The position numbers were made by a program, and so were the translations under genes. The notes under the pieces were generated by a model. That model did not search any database and was not told the DNA's origin. It saw only the letters and a list, made by a program, of their open reading frames with translations. From DALYJJ01 sp031969915 (lineage in GTDB: Bacteria; Acidobacteriota; Terriglobia; Bryobacterales; Bryobacteraceae), in the NCBI GenBank assembly GCA_031969915.1, contig DALYJJ010000005.1:15089-79088 (forward strand): a stretch of DNA of 64,000 nucleotides, written 5' to 3'. This document shows, one piece after another, positions 33,294-42,609 of this stretch; positions within the stretch are counted from its first letter, which is position 1, and each line of letters begins with the position of its first letter.

Positions 33294-33854
33294 ATGCTCT
33301 ATCGCGCGCTCCGACAGGTTCACCTCTTGTGCGGAATGATCCTCGGCGTCTTTCTGCTGATGTACTTCGTGAGCGGCTACGTCATGATCCGGCCCGCGAT
33401 CTTCGGGGAAGGGAAGCCGGAAGTAAGCAGGCGCACTGCGGCGGTGAGCGCGCCCCACACGCCGGAGCGCCTGGCCTCGCTGGCCTCGATCACCGGGCAG
33501 CCCTCGCCACCGCGCCGCCGCAAGGACGGGCTGTGGGAGTACCGGTTCTTCCGCCCCGGCTACAACGCGTCCCTGGTCCTGTCGGCGGACGGCAACCAGG
33601 CCGAGATCACGGAAACCCGCCATGGCTGGCAGCGCACCGCCATCGGCTTTCATCGCCTGCACGGCTACACGGGAGGTCCGCTCTACGCGCTGTGGGCCGT
33701 GGCGATGGACCTCGCCAGCGGGTCGATGATCGTCTTTGCCTTCACCGGCGTGTACCTCTGGTTCAAGCTGGAGAAGCGGCGCTGGCCGGGAGCGTTGATC
33801 CTCGCGGCGGGCTTCGTCTACTGCGCATTCACGCTGGCATACTTGATCCGTTGA
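33294..33854 (+). CDS. PepSY-associated TM protein, half-size, copy 2
   Basis: A 186-residue paralogue of the previous gene: N-terminal helix RQVHLLCGMILGVFLLMYFV with the His, a PepSY-like domain, a conserved FHRLHGYTGG (a His pair that could ligate haem or metal) and two C-terminal helices. It begins at the base after the previous TAA stop and is in the same frame. The last 20 nt of the gene lie in a 35-bp sequence repeated exactly at 43765-43799. Confidence 0.78.
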   Translation: MLYRALRQVHLLCGMILGVFLLMYFVSGYVMIRPAIFGEGKPEVSRRTAAVSAPHTPERLASLASITGQPSPPRRRKDGLWEYRFFRPGYNASLVLSADGNQAEITETRHGWQRTAIGFHRLHGYTGGPLYALWAVAMDLASGSMIVFAFTGVYLWFKLEKRRWPGALILAAGFVYCAFTLAYLIR

Positions 33855-33866
33855 TGCCGCCGCTCC
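33832..33866 (+). repeat. 35-bp exact direct repeat, left copy
   Basis: Identical to 43765-43799 over 35 bases, with no similarity beyond either end. It covers the 3' end and stop codon of the PepSY gene plus 12 following bases. The two copies bracket a five-gene catabolic cassette. Confidence 0.9.
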
Positions 33867-34075
33867 GGCAGATGGCCGAATTGATCGAGCAGGAAGGAAT
33901 CCGGCTCTCGTCGGTCGAAGCGATCGAGAAGTGCATAGTTGCAAGTCAAGAAGCTGCGAGCATAGCGCGGGACGAACAACCGGCGCGGCGCCAGGAGACC
34001 ACAGGTGCCACGCTACTTCTCCAGCACGACATGGCTGACGTAGGAGGTCTCCATGGAGTACGTGTCGTGCGATAG
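33854..34075 (+). CDS. Possible small hypothetical protein
   Basis: An ATG overlapping the PepSY stop (TGATG) opens a 73-codon frame whose middle (LRQMAELIEQEGIRLSSVEA) would form charged helices. Its 3' third overlaps the end of the convergent regulator gene. No family recognised. It could equally be a non-coding remnant next to the 35-bp repeat; confidence is low. Confidence 0.2.
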   Translation: MPPLRQMAELIEQEGIRLSSVEAIEKCIVASQEAASIARDEQPARRQETTGATLLLQHDMADVGGLHGVRVVR

Positions 34076-35317
34076 CGTCTTGACAACGATCTGCAGCGCG
34101 CGGGGCAGGCCGGAATGTCCTGCCGCACGCAGTTGTTCAAGCACGGGTTTCACCTTGGATGCGGAGACGAGAAATTCGGCCCCGGCTTGCGCGCCGTCGG
34201 AGTTGATGCCCGAAAGGATGATCGTGCGGAGAGTCCGGTCATCCTGCCGGGTGCGCGAGAGGATGGTGATCAAACCGTAGTTGATCCGGCCCGAGGATCC
34301 ACGGTGGAAGGGGCCGGGTGGGGCGCCGGACGGAGGCGGCGGAGCGCCGTGCCACAGGATGCCAACCTGGCGGTCGCCGGCATGGTAGACGGTGCGAAAG
34401 CCGCGTGCGGGCTCCAAGCCGGCCACGGAACGGGAGTAGTCGGAACGCCCGATGAGCACGAGGTTGCGGTCGCGCATCGATTCGGGGCGAATGGAGGGCT
34501 CGGGGATCAGATTTGCGTTCACCCCATGCGCCGCGAGAAAGCGGGCGGTTTGGGCGGCCGCCATGCAGTCGCCCCACAAAGGGGAATGGGCATTGATGTG
34601 GGGGAAGATCGAATCGGCGTTCTCTCGCGTGATGAAGTTGTACCAGCGGAGGATCTCCGGATCGCGAATGATGGGCAACTGAACGGGGGGATCGCCGAGA
34701 GGCGTGGGTTGCGCGCCGAGGTTGCGCAGCCAGATCTGCGGCGGGCTGGCCAAGGCGATATCCGCCTGAGAATCCGCTTCGAGGAGCGGACCCCAGACCG
34801 TGCGGAGAGCTTCCTCGGGCCCTTTCGGCCGAAGCGACAACCATGTGAGCGCTCCGAGGACGCAGGCGAGGGCGAAGCCCGCGGCCAGGCCTAGCCAGAA
34901 GTGGAGCCGGCGCGGCGGCGGGAGTTGGGTTGGAGGGCTGGGGAGGTCTGCCGGGGCGGAGTGGACGAAAACCGGGCGGAAGCTGCCTTTGGGGATCTGG
35001 ACCCGCACGGCGCTGGCCTGGCCTTCGGAGGCGTAGTGCTCCTCGAGCCGGCGGCGGAGTTCATGCATGCGGGTGCGCACGGATGAGTCCGTGTCCGGGG
35101 AGTATCCGTCGGGACGGCCCAAAGCGTGAACCCCGATTTCGTACTCGCTCAAGCTCGCGCCGCGTCCGGCGCATTCCTCGTCGGTGATGTAGCGAAGGAT
35201 TCGCCGCAAGTGCTCGGAGCGGCCCAGGACACGGCTTTCGAGCAGGGCATGGATGACCTTTTCCTCCGCCGTGGGTTCCCCCGCGGCTCGCCCGAAGTCC
35301 GTATGCGAGGTCGCCAT
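34013..35317 (-). CDS. Membrane-anchored winged-helix-like regulator (acidobacterial type)
   Basis: A 434-residue protein. The N-terminal part (20-115) matches a domain common in Solibacter-type proteins: SEHLRRILRYITDEECAGRG, YEIGVHALGRPDGYSPDTDS, RMHELRRRLEEHY, IPKGSFRPVF, thought to be DNA-binding. A TM helix (about 139-160, FWLGLAAGFALACVLGALTW) separates it from a C-terminal extracytoplasmic domain (170-434) of unknown fold that may sense a ligand. ToxR/CadC-like one-component signalling across the membrane is inferred. It is divergent from the FAD/TonB-receptor operon and is likely its regulator. The start at 35317 is chosen over 35344 because MATSH follows a usable spacing; either is possible. 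Confidence 0.7.
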   Translation of the reverse strand: MATSHTDFGRAAGEPTAEEKVIHALLESRVLGRSEHLRRILRYITDEECAGRGASLSEYEIGVHALGRPDGYSPDTDSSVRTRMHELRRRLEEHYASEGQASAVRVQIPKGSFRPVFVHSAPADLPSPPTQLPPPRRLHFWLGLAAGFALACVLGALTWLSLRPKGPEEALRTVWGPLLEADSQADIALASPPQIWLRNLGAQPTPLGDPPVQLPIIRDPEILRWYNFITRENADSIFPHINAHSPLWGDCMAAAQTARFLAAHGVNANLIPEPSIRPESMRDRNLVLIGRSDYSRSVAGLEPARGFRTVYHAGDRQVGILWHGAPPPPSGAPPGPFHRGSSGRINYGLITILSRTRQDDRTLRTIILSGINSDGAQAGAEFLVSASKVKPVLEQLRAAGHSGLPRALQIVVKTLSHDTYSMETSYVSHVVLEK

Positions 35318-35376
35318 TGAAAGCTCGGACCGAGGGTACCTCACCCTTAACGTTTTTGCAACGGCATGCTACGCCT

Positions 35377-35466
35377 ATGACACCAAAGGAGATTCAGCTC
35401 AACCATTTCTTCGCGAAGATTTGCTGGATCGGGAGACTGCGGCATGACGTAATCGGGCTGCGATGA
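35377..35466 (+). CDS. Short upstream ORF (29 codons) overlapping the FAD oxidoreductase start
   Basis: ATG at 35377 opens a 29-codon frame (starting MTPKEIQLNHFF) whose TGA overlaps the next gene's ATG as ATGA (35463-35466). The downstream gene has no clear ribosome-binding site of its own, so this leader could couple its translation. TACGCC directly before this ATG may be part of a -10 box. Confidence 0.4.
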   Translation: MTPKEIQLNHFFAKICWIGRLRHDVIGLR

Positions 35467-37553
35467 GTCCTGTCAGGCCCTGGTCAGTTGTTGTGTGGTG
35501 CTTATCTCTGCCGGTGATGGCGCAGAACCTCACACGCGCGAGTTGCCAGGGCCCGGCCTATGACGTGCTGATCGCGGGTGGAAGTAGCGGCGCAGCGGGT
35601 GCCGCGATCGGAGCGGGCCGGATGGGCGTGAAGGTCCTCCTTCTCGAAGACACGCCGGTAGCCGGGGGAATGCTGGCGAATGGAATCTCGAATATCGACA
35701 GCTACTCCTACGAATCGCTGAGCGGAGTGTTTGAGGAGTTCAGGTACGCGGTGCGCGCACATTACCAGCGCGAGCTTCCGGGCGATCCGTTTTTCCAGGC
35801 GAGGAAAACGCGGGTGCTACACCCGGACGGGCGCTCGCGGGCGGCGCATGAGGCGAGCGAAGGCGGGAGGTGGGAGCCGCGTGTCGCGGCGCAGATCTTC
35901 CGGAAGATGATCGGCGCGTTGCCGGGCGTGGAGGTTTGGTACAGCGTCCGGTTCGAAGGTGTGGTGATGGAAGGGAAGCGCATCGCGGGGCTGCGGGTGA
36001 AGCGGGGGGCGGAGACGCTAACTGTCTGCGGGACGGTGGTGGTGGACGCCACCCATGAAGGGGACATCGCAGCCTGGGCCGGCGCGCCGTACCGGGTGGG
36101 GAGAGAAGCGCGCTCACGCCTTGAGCCGCACGCGGGACAGATCTACTACTTCAACGGCACCGGCGAGATCCTCCCCGGGAGCACCGGCCAGGCGGACGCG
36201 GGAATCCCCTCGAGCGGCTACCGGCTGACGGTGCAGAGCGTCGCCGGGAGGAAAGCAAAGTTGCTCGAACGCCCGGCCGGATATGACGCCGCGGAGTATC
36301 GGCTCGCTCCATGTTCGGTTTCGACGAGCGTGCCGAACCGGAAGTTCGAAGTGAACGTCAATCCGGTGGGAAGCGAGCTCCCCGGCGCGAACTGGGGATG
36401 GCCCGAAGCCGGACTTGAAGACCGGCAACGGCTGGCGGCAAAGTACCGGCAGCATGCGTTGGGGTTCCTCTACCACTTGCAGACCGCTTGCGGCAGGACG
36501 GATCTCGAACTAGCGCAGGACGAGTATGCGGACAACGGGAACGTGCCGTATCGGATGTTTTTGCGCGAAGGGCGGCGGATCGAAGGACGAGCGATGATGT
36601 CCGAGGCGGACGTGAACCCGTTTCTCGCGGGGCAGGGTTGGCGGCCGCCGCTCCGCGCCGACAGCATCGCCGTCGGACACTATCCGCTCGACGCCAAGCC
36701 GGTGCGGGCGAAGACCGACGATTCGCAACCCGACAAAGGCGAGGGCGATTTCTACCTGGCCAACGTCTCGGCGCCGTTTCAGGTGCCTTACGGTGCGATC
36801 CTCCCGCGGGAAGTGGAGGGGCTGCTCGTGCCGGTGGCGTTGAGCGCGACGCACGTGGCGTTCTCGGCCGTGCGCATGGATCCGACCTGGACGGTGACGG
36901 GGCAAGCGGCCGGCGTTGCCGCGGCGATGAGCGTCCGTAGGGGGATTCCGCCGGCGCTGTTGAAGGTGGAGGAGCTGCAGGAGCAGTTGTTGAAGCAGCG
37001 GATACGGCTCGCGTTCTATTGGGATCTGCCGCTGGATCATCCCGACTTCGCCGCCCTGCAAACCCTGAGCCTGCGTGGCTGGTTGGAAGGATATCCGGAC
37101 CGCACGATCAAACCGGACCAGCCGCTGACGCGCGGCGAGGCGGCGGCTCTGCTGGTGCGGGCCTTCAACGTCTGGCCGAGCATCAGCGACATTCACTTCT
37201 CCGACATCCCGACGGAGCATTGGGCCTTCCGAGCTGTGGAAACTCTCCACGACCACGGCCTGCTCACGCACTTCAACCTGCCTCCACTGTGGCCCGCGGC
37301 GGGCGGCTACCGCCCGCGCGAGCATTGGGAATTTCTGAAACCGAAATCTCAGCGACCCTTCGATCCGGCGCGGCCGGTGCAGCGGGCCGAGTGGTGCGGC
37401 GCGATCAACCAACTCGCCGGGCGCGCCGCGTGTACGCCCGGCGTGGCCAACCGTTCGATTCCGCGAGGCGAAGCCGCGCGGGAACTCCTGCAGTACTCCG
37501 GCCGCTCAGCGGCCCGTTCGATTCCCCTCCCCAGTGAAGGAGCACGTCCATGA
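35463..37553 (+). CDS. FAD-dependent oxidoreductase (PF12831-like) with C-terminal SLH domains
   Basis: A 696-residue exported flavoprotein. After a signal peptide (MSPVRPWSVVVWCLSLPVMA) comes a Rossmann FAD-binding motif (VLIAGGSSGAAGAAIGAG, residues 35-52) and TVVVDATHEGDIA, typical of the FAD_oxidored family found in polysaccharide loci (often labelled 'xanthan lyase'). Residues 520-690 resemble S-layer homology repeats: LRGWLEGYPDRTIKPDQPLT with RGEAAALLVRAF, then FSDIPTEHWAFRAVETLHDH, implying anchoring to the envelope. The stop overlaps the TonB receptor start (ATGA). A surface oxidation of a sugar or aromatic substrate before uptake is inferred. Confidence 0.82.
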   Translation: MSPVRPWSVVVWCLSLPVMAQNLTRASCQGPAYDVLIAGGSSGAAGAAIGAGRMGVKVLLLEDTPVAGGMLANGISNIDSYSYESLSGVFEEFRYAVRAHYQRELPGDPFFQARKTRVLHPDGRSRAAHEASEGGRWEPRVAAQIFRKMIGALPGVEVWYSVRFEGVVMEGKRIAGLRVKRGAETLTVCGTVVVDATHEGDIAAWAGAPYRVGREARSRLEPHAGQIYYFNGTGEILPGSTGQADAGIPSSGYRLTVQSVAGRKAKLLERPAGYDAAEYRLAPCSVSTSVPNRKFEVNVNPVGSELPGANWGWPEAGLEDRQRLAAKYRQHALGFLYHLQTACGRTDLELAQDEYADNGNVPYRMFLREGRRIEGRAMMSEADVNPFLAGQGWRPPLRADSIAVGHYPLDAKPVRAKTDDSQPDKGEGDFYLANVSAPFQVPYGAILPREVEGLLVPVALSATHVAFSAVRMDPTWTVTGQAAGVAAAMSVRRGIPPALLKVEELQEQLLKQRIRLAFYWDLPLDHPDFAALQTLSLRGWLEGYPDRTIKPDQPLTRGEAAALLVRAFNVWPSISDIHFSDIPTEHWAFRAVETLHDHGLLTHFNLPPLWPAAGGYRPREHWEFLKPKSQRPFDPARPVQRAEWCGAINQLAGRAACTPGVANRSIPRGEAARELLQYSGRSAARSIPLPSEGARP

Positions 37554-40500
37554 CGAAACGAATCCTGCTCGTATTGACCGGGCTTGTACTGGCCGCGGCA
37601 TCCACCGCCCAGGCCCAAACCGCACAGATCACCGGTCGCGTCCTCGACCCGTCGGACTCGCCCGTCGCCGGCGGCCGGGTGACGGTCCAGAACCTCGACA
37701 CGGGCATCAAGCAGGCGCTCAAGTCGAACGCAGAGGGCTACTACACGGCGCCGCTGTTGACACGCGGGACCTATCAGGTGACGGCGGAAGCGTCGGGATT
37801 CAAAACCTCGAAGAGCGCGGCGCTGCCGCTTGACGAAGGCCAGGTGTTGCGGCTGGATCTGCGGCTGCAGATCGGCGCGGTGACCGAGTCAGTCGACGTG
37901 GTCGCGACGGCGGGGTCGCTGAGCACGGAGGCGACGTCTATCTCCACCGTGGTTTCGAACCAGCGCGTGGTGGATCTGCCGCTGGCGGGCAGGAATCCCC
38001 TGGCGCTGGCGAACCTGGTGCCGGGCGTCCGGCCGGTGGGCGAATTCGGAGCGCTCACCGTATCGGCGTTTGACGGCGCGCGGGCTTCGATTTCGGGCGG
38101 CGCGCCCAGCACGAACAACTACATGATCGACGGCGTCGCGGCCGAGAACTTCGCCAGCGGCGGGATTCAAATCACGCTCTCGCCGGACGCCACGGAAGAG
38201 TTCCGGGTGATCACGCGCAATGCCAGCGCGGAGTATGGACGAACCGGCGGTGGCATCATCAACATCACGAGCAAGGCGGGAACGAACAGGTGGCAGGGGT
38301 CGATCTTTGAGTTCCTGCGCAACCGGCAATTGAACGCGAACAACTTCTTCGCCAATGCAGCGGGACGCACGCGCGCACCGTTCATCTTCAACCAGTACGG
38401 CGCCACGCTCGGCGGACCGCTGAAGAAAGACAAGACGTTTTTCTTCTTCAACTGGGAAGCCGTGAAGCAGAGGCAGCAGAGCACGACCTTCCGCACTGTG
38501 CCGACGGACTTGCAGAAGTCGGGGAACTTCTCGCAGACGTTGAACGCGGCGGGAGCCGTGATCGCCATCTACGATCCCTTGACGACGGCGGCGGACCCGG
38601 CGCGTCCGGGCCGCAGCATCCGCACGCCGTTTCCGGGCAACGTGATTCCTTCGGGCCGCATTAACGCGGTTTCTCGCGCGATGGCCGCCTACTATCCAAC
38701 CCCCAACCAGGCCGGCGCGCCGAACACGAACGCGAACAACTTCTTCGGGCAGGCCTCGGCGCCCGTCAACAAGGACGTCTACGGGATCCGCATCGACCAC
38801 TACCTGACACCGAGCCGCCGCATCTTCGGCCGTTACACCTACGACCTCTCGTTCCGCGGCGCGGCCAACTTCTTCGGCAACGAAGCCGAGATCAATACGA
38901 GTGATCTCGAGTTCCGTCGCAACAGCGCGGTCTTCAACTACACGGACGCCGTGACGCCGACCTTCCTGATTGACGGGCGGCTCGGTTTCAACCGCTACTT
39001 CACGCCGCGCATCACGCGCAGCTTCGGGTTCGATCTCTCGAGGATCAACATGCCGGCCGGACTGAACAGCCAGATCCAGATCCAGCAATTGCCGCGCTTC
39101 GCGCCCGGGGATGTATCGGATATAGGGGCGCCGGCGGACGATCAGTTGATTCAGGCCAACGAGTCCTACACGGCGGCGGTGGCGGGCACATGGCTCAAGT
39201 CGGCGCATAATGTCCGCTTTGGCTTTGAGCACCGGCAGTACCGGGCCAACAACAACCAGGCAAGCGGGCAGATCATGTTCTTCGGCTTCGGGCGCGGCTT
39301 CACGCAGGGGCCCGATCCGTTCGTGGCATCGGCGGTGAGCGGGTTCGGATTCGCAACGTTCTTGCTGGGCAGTCCAGGAAGCGGAGAAGCGAACCGGAGT
39401 CCGGCGATCACCTACCTGATCCCGAACTACGCGCTGTTCGTGCAGGACGACTGGAAACTGACGCCGCGGCTGACAATCAACATGGGACTGCGCTGGGAAG
39501 TGGAAGGCCCCTACTACGACCGCTTCAACGCGATTTCGAACTTCGATCCGTCACTGCAGTTCCGCGCCGGCAGCCAGACGCTGACCGGCGGACTGGTGTA
39601 TCCGGGCACGGGCGGATTGAGCCGCGGCAGCCGCGATGTTTCGTATCGCGACTTCATGCCGCGCCTGGGGGTGTCGTATCAACTGCGTCCGAAGACCGTT
39701 GTGCGCGCCGCCTATGGAATCTTCTATCTCCCAACGACCGGGATCAACACGAGGCTCGGGCAGACGGGCTTCTCGATTCAGACTCCCTACATCGCATCGA
39801 TCGATGGCGGCCTGACCCCGGCCGGCTCGCTGAGCAATCCATTCCCGAACGGAATCACGATGCCGCCGGGCAGCGCGGGCGGCCCGCGCACCGGGCTGGG
39901 GACGACGGTCAACGGCAGTCTGCGTTCCCTGAAGCGCGGCTACAGCCAGCAGTGGAACATGAATCTGCAGCAGGAACTGCCGGGGAACTGGATCGTAGAG
40001 CTAGGATACATGGGCAACCGCGGCGTGAACCTGCCGGCGATCCGCGATTACCGCTACCTGCCCGCGGCCGCGCGCACGCAAGGCAATGCGCTGAACGATC
40101 TGGTGGACAACCCCTACGCGGGCATCATCGCCAGCGGCCCCCTGGCGCAGGCGCGCGTGACGCGCGCGACGCTGTTGAACACCTACTCGCAGTTCCTGGG
40201 CGCCTTCGGACTCGACTCCTGGGGCGACTCGGTCTACCACGCGGCGACAATGCGCATTGAGAAACGCTTCTCGCAGGGGCTCTCGGTGCTTGGCTCCTAC
40301 ACCTATTCGAAACTGATCGACAACAACCTCGGCAATGGGAACAACACGTTTGCCGACGGAGGCAACAACGGAGTCCAGAACTGGGACAATCTGCGCGCGG
40401 AACGCGCGGTCTCCACGAGCGACCTGCCGCAGCGTCTGGTGTTGACGGCGAGCTACGATCTGCCGTTCTGGCGCAACGCGACAGAGTGGTATCAGCGGGC

Positions 40501-40942
40501 GCTGGGCGGCTGGGCGGTGAACTCGATTCTGACGCTGCAGAGCGGAAACGTGATCGGCGTGACCGCGCCCGCTCCGGCCTTCGGCGGCTTCCGTCCGAAC
40601 GCCGTCGGCGACCCGGGCGTTTCGAATCCGAACATCGACGGCTGGCTGAACCGGAGCGCGTTCTCGACCATCGCTCCGTTCACATTCGGTAACTCGCCGC
40701 GCAATCTGCCGCGCACGCGGACCGACGGACTGCAGAGCGTGGACTTCTCGCTCTTCAAGAACGTGCGAGTGACGGAGCGCTATCAGGTGCAGATCCGCGG
40801 AGAGTTCTTCAATTTGACCAACACGCCGACGTTCGGAAATCCTGGTACGTTCTTCACGGGAGGCGACTTTGGCGTGATCCGTTCGCTGGCAACGAACACG
40901 GGCCCGCGGCAGGTGCAGTTGGGATTGAAGCTGCTGTTCTGA
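37550..40942 (+). CDS. TonB-dependent receptor, Oar-like, with carboxypeptidase-regulatory domain
   Basis: A 1130-residue outer-membrane protein. Signal peptide MTKRILLVLTGLVLAAASTA, a CarboxypepD_reg beta-sandwich (about 26-110: QITGRVLDPSDSPVAGGRVT), a plug region (RVVDLPLAGRNPLALANLVP ... NNYMIDGV ... EEFRVITRNASAEYGRTGGG) and a beta-barrel ending GLKLLF, the usual aromatic C-terminus. These receptors import large ligands, in Acidobacteria often plant oligosaccharides, energised by TonB. It is coupled to the upstream FAD oxidoreductase and followed 16 nt later by a second one, so the operon probably handles one substrate class. Confidence 0.93.
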   Translation: MTKRILLVLTGLVLAAASTAQAQTAQITGRVLDPSDSPVAGGRVTVQNLDTGIKQALKSNAEGYYTAPLLTRGTYQVTAEASGFKTSKSAALPLDEGQVLRLDLRLQIGAVTESVDVVATAGSLSTEATSISTVVSNQRVVDLPLAGRNPLALANLVPGVRPVGEFGALTVSAFDGARASISGGAPSTNNYMIDGVAAENFASGGIQITLSPDATEEFRVITRNASAEYGRTGGGIINITSKAGTNRWQGSIFEFLRNRQLNANNFFANAAGRTRAPFIFNQYGATLGGPLKKDKTFFFFNWEAVKQRQQSTTFRTVPTDLQKSGNFSQTLNAAGAVIAIYDPLTTAADPARPGRSIRTPFPGNVIPSGRINAVSRAMAAYYPTPNQAGAPNTNANNFFGQASAPVNKDVYGIRIDHYLTPSRRIFGRYTYDLSFRGAANFFGNEAEINTSDLEFRRNSAVFNYTDAVTPTFLIDGRLGFNRYFTPRITRSFGFDLSRINMPAGLNSQIQIQQLPRFAPGDVSDIGAPADDQLIQANESYTAAVAGTWLKSAHNVRFGFEHRQYRANNNQASGQIMFFGFGRGFTQGPDPFVASAVSGFGFATFLLGSPGSGEANRSPAITYLIPNYALFVQDDWKLTPRLTINMGLRWEVEGPYYDRFNAISNFDPSLQFRAGSQTLTGGLVYPGTGGLSRGSRDVSYRDFMPRLGVSYQLRPKTVVRAAYGIFYLPTTGINTRLGQTGFSIQTPYIASIDGGLTPAGSLSNPFPNGITMPPGSAGGPRTGLGTTVNGSLRSLKRGYSQQWNMNLQQELPGNWIVELGYMGNRGVNLPAIRDYRYLPAAARTQGNALNDLVDNPYAGIIASGPLAQARVTRATLLNTYSQFLGAFGLDSWGDSVYHAATMRIEKRFSQGLSVLGSYTYSKLIDNNLGNGNNTFADGGNNGVQNWDNLRAERAVSTSDLPQRLVLTASYDLPFWRNATEWYQRALGGWAVNSILTLQSGNVIGVTAPAPAFGGFRPNAVGDPGVSNPNIDGWLNRSAFSTIAPFTFGNSPRNLPRTRTDGLQSVDFSLFKNVRVTERYQVQIRGEFFNLTNTPTFGNPGTFFTGGDFGVIRSLATNTGPRQVQLGLKLLF

Positions 40943-40958
40943 TCGCGCCTCGAACCTG

Positions 40959-42602
40959 ATGAGAATCGCAGCGCTGATATTGGCTCTGTGGCCCGCGGGA
41001 GCGCGGGCCGCCGAGCCTGGCTGCCTCGGCACCCGGCAATCGGACGTGGTGGTGTACGGCGGCACGGCGGCCGGCGCCGCCGCCGCCGTCACGGCGGCGC
41101 GGGAAGGGAGGCGAACCGTGCTGGTAGCCCCGGAGCGGCACGTGGGGGGGCATGCGGTGGAAGGGTTGGGCTCGTCGGACATCAACAACCACTGGTTTCG
41201 GAACGAGACGGCGATCGGCGGGATTGCGCGCGAGTTCTACACACGCGTGGGTAAGAAGTACGGGCAGCCCGGCGCCGTGTATCAGTTCGAAGCGCATGTG
41301 GCCGAAGCGGTGTACGCGGAGATGCTGCGCCAGCCGGGGTTGGAAGTGGCCGCGGGGACGCGGCTCCTCGAGCCGCTCGAGAAGGCTGTGATGTGGAAGG
41401 CGGGCGAGAAGAGACTGAGAGCGATTCGCACCGCCGGCGGCGAATGCTTCGCCGGAGAACAGTTTATCGACGCGAGCGTCGAGGGAGATCTGCTGGCCGC
41501 GGCGGGGGTGACGACGACCGTGGGCCGCGAAGGCAACGCGGTGTACGGCGAGTCGCGCAATGGGATTCGCGGCGAGAACCGTTATCGCAATTTCCCGATG
41601 CGGCTCGATCCCTATCGGATTCCCGGCGATCCAACGAGCGGGTTGCTGCCAACGATTCAGGACGAGGCGTTGGGCACGCCCGGCGAGGGAGACCGGCGCA
41701 TTCAGGGCTTCTGTTTCCGTCTGTGCCTGACCAGAAATCCGGCGCGGCAGCGACCGATCGCGCGGCCTGCCGGTTACCGGGCGGAGACCTACGAGTTATA
41801 CCGGCGATATGCTCGCGCGGGCGGAGAGTTGTTTTCGCCCGCAGCAAACCTGCCCAACGGCAAGACCGATCTCGGGAGTTGGCACGATCTGTCGGCGAAC
41901 CTCTACGGGATGAACCACGACTGGCCACAGGCCGGCACCGAGCGCCGGAGCGCGATCTATAAAGACCACCGGGAGTTCGTGCAGGGCTTGCTGTGGTTCA
42001 TGGCAAACGACGAAGCGCTGCCCGCGCGCACGCGGGAAGCGTGGAGAGGATGGGGGCTCTGCGCCGATGAGTTCACCGACAACGGCAACTGGCCGAGAGC
42101 GCTTTATGTGCGCGACGGGCGGCGGATGGTGTCGGATTACGTGGTGACCGAACATCATCTGCGGCGGATCAATCCACAGCCGGTGGCGGATCCGGTGGCG
42201 GTCGCCTATTGGCCGCCGGACGTGCATCACGTGCGGCGCATTGTGAGGGACGGAGCGGTCTACAACGAAGGCTTCGTTTTTGGCGGCAGCGACTGGGGGC
42301 CGTTTGGTATCTCCTATCGCAGTCTTGTGCCGAAGCGGGCCGAGGCATTGAACCTGCTCACGCCGACTTGCGTCTCCTCGAGCCATATAGCCTATGGATC
42401 GATCCGCCTCGAATGGACGTTTATGGCGTTGGGGCAGGCCGCGGGACAGGCGGCGGCGCTCGCGCTCGACAAGCACGTGGCGGTGCAGGATGTGCCCTAT
42501 CCGGAACTTCGGGCGAGGCTGGAAGGACGGGGACAGGTGGTTGATTTGGGAGTTGCTGAACCGTTGCCTGGGCGCGTGATTCCCGAGGAAGAGAAAGAAT
42601 AA
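40959..42602 (+). CDS. FAD-dependent oxidoreductase (PF12831-like), second copy
   Basis: A 547-residue exported flavoprotein related to the one at 35463 but without SLH domains. Signal peptide MRIAALILALWPAGARAA, FAD-binding VVVYGGTAAGAAAAVTAAR, then HVGGHAVEGLGSSDINNHWF and QFIDASVEGDLLAAAG. C-terminal CVSSSHIAYGSIRLEWTFMA and LGQAAGQAAALA are typical of the family. It lies 16 nt after the TonB receptor and 7 nt before a glycoside hydrolase gene, so it belongs to the same operon. Substrate not identified; oxidation of a sugar or lignin-like moiety is possible. Confidence 0.85.
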   Translation: MRIAALILALWPAGARAAEPGCLGTRQSDVVVYGGTAAGAAAAVTAAREGRRTVLVAPERHVGGHAVEGLGSSDINNHWFRNETAIGGIAREFYTRVGKKYGQPGAVYQFEAHVAEAVYAEMLRQPGLEVAAGTRLLEPLEKAVMWKAGEKRLRAIRTAGGECFAGEQFIDASVEGDLLAAAGVTTTVGREGNAVYGESRNGIRGENRYRNFPMRLDPYRIPGDPTSGLLPTIQDEALGTPGEGDRRIQGFCFRLCLTRNPARQRPIARPAGYRAETYELYRRYARAGGELFSPAANLPNGKTDLGSWHDLSANLYGMNHDWPQAGTERRSAIYKDHREFVQGLLWFMANDEALPARTREAWRGWGLCADEFTDNGNWPRALYVRDGRRMVSDYVVTEHHLRRINPQPVADPVAVAYWPPDVHHVRRIVRDGAVYNEGFVFGGSDWGPFGISYRSLVPKRAEALNLLTPTCVSSSHIAYGSIRLEWTFMALGQAAGQAAALALDKHVAVQDVPYPELRARLEGRGQVVDLGVAEPLPGRVIPEEEKE

Positions 42603-42609
42603 GAAGGAT

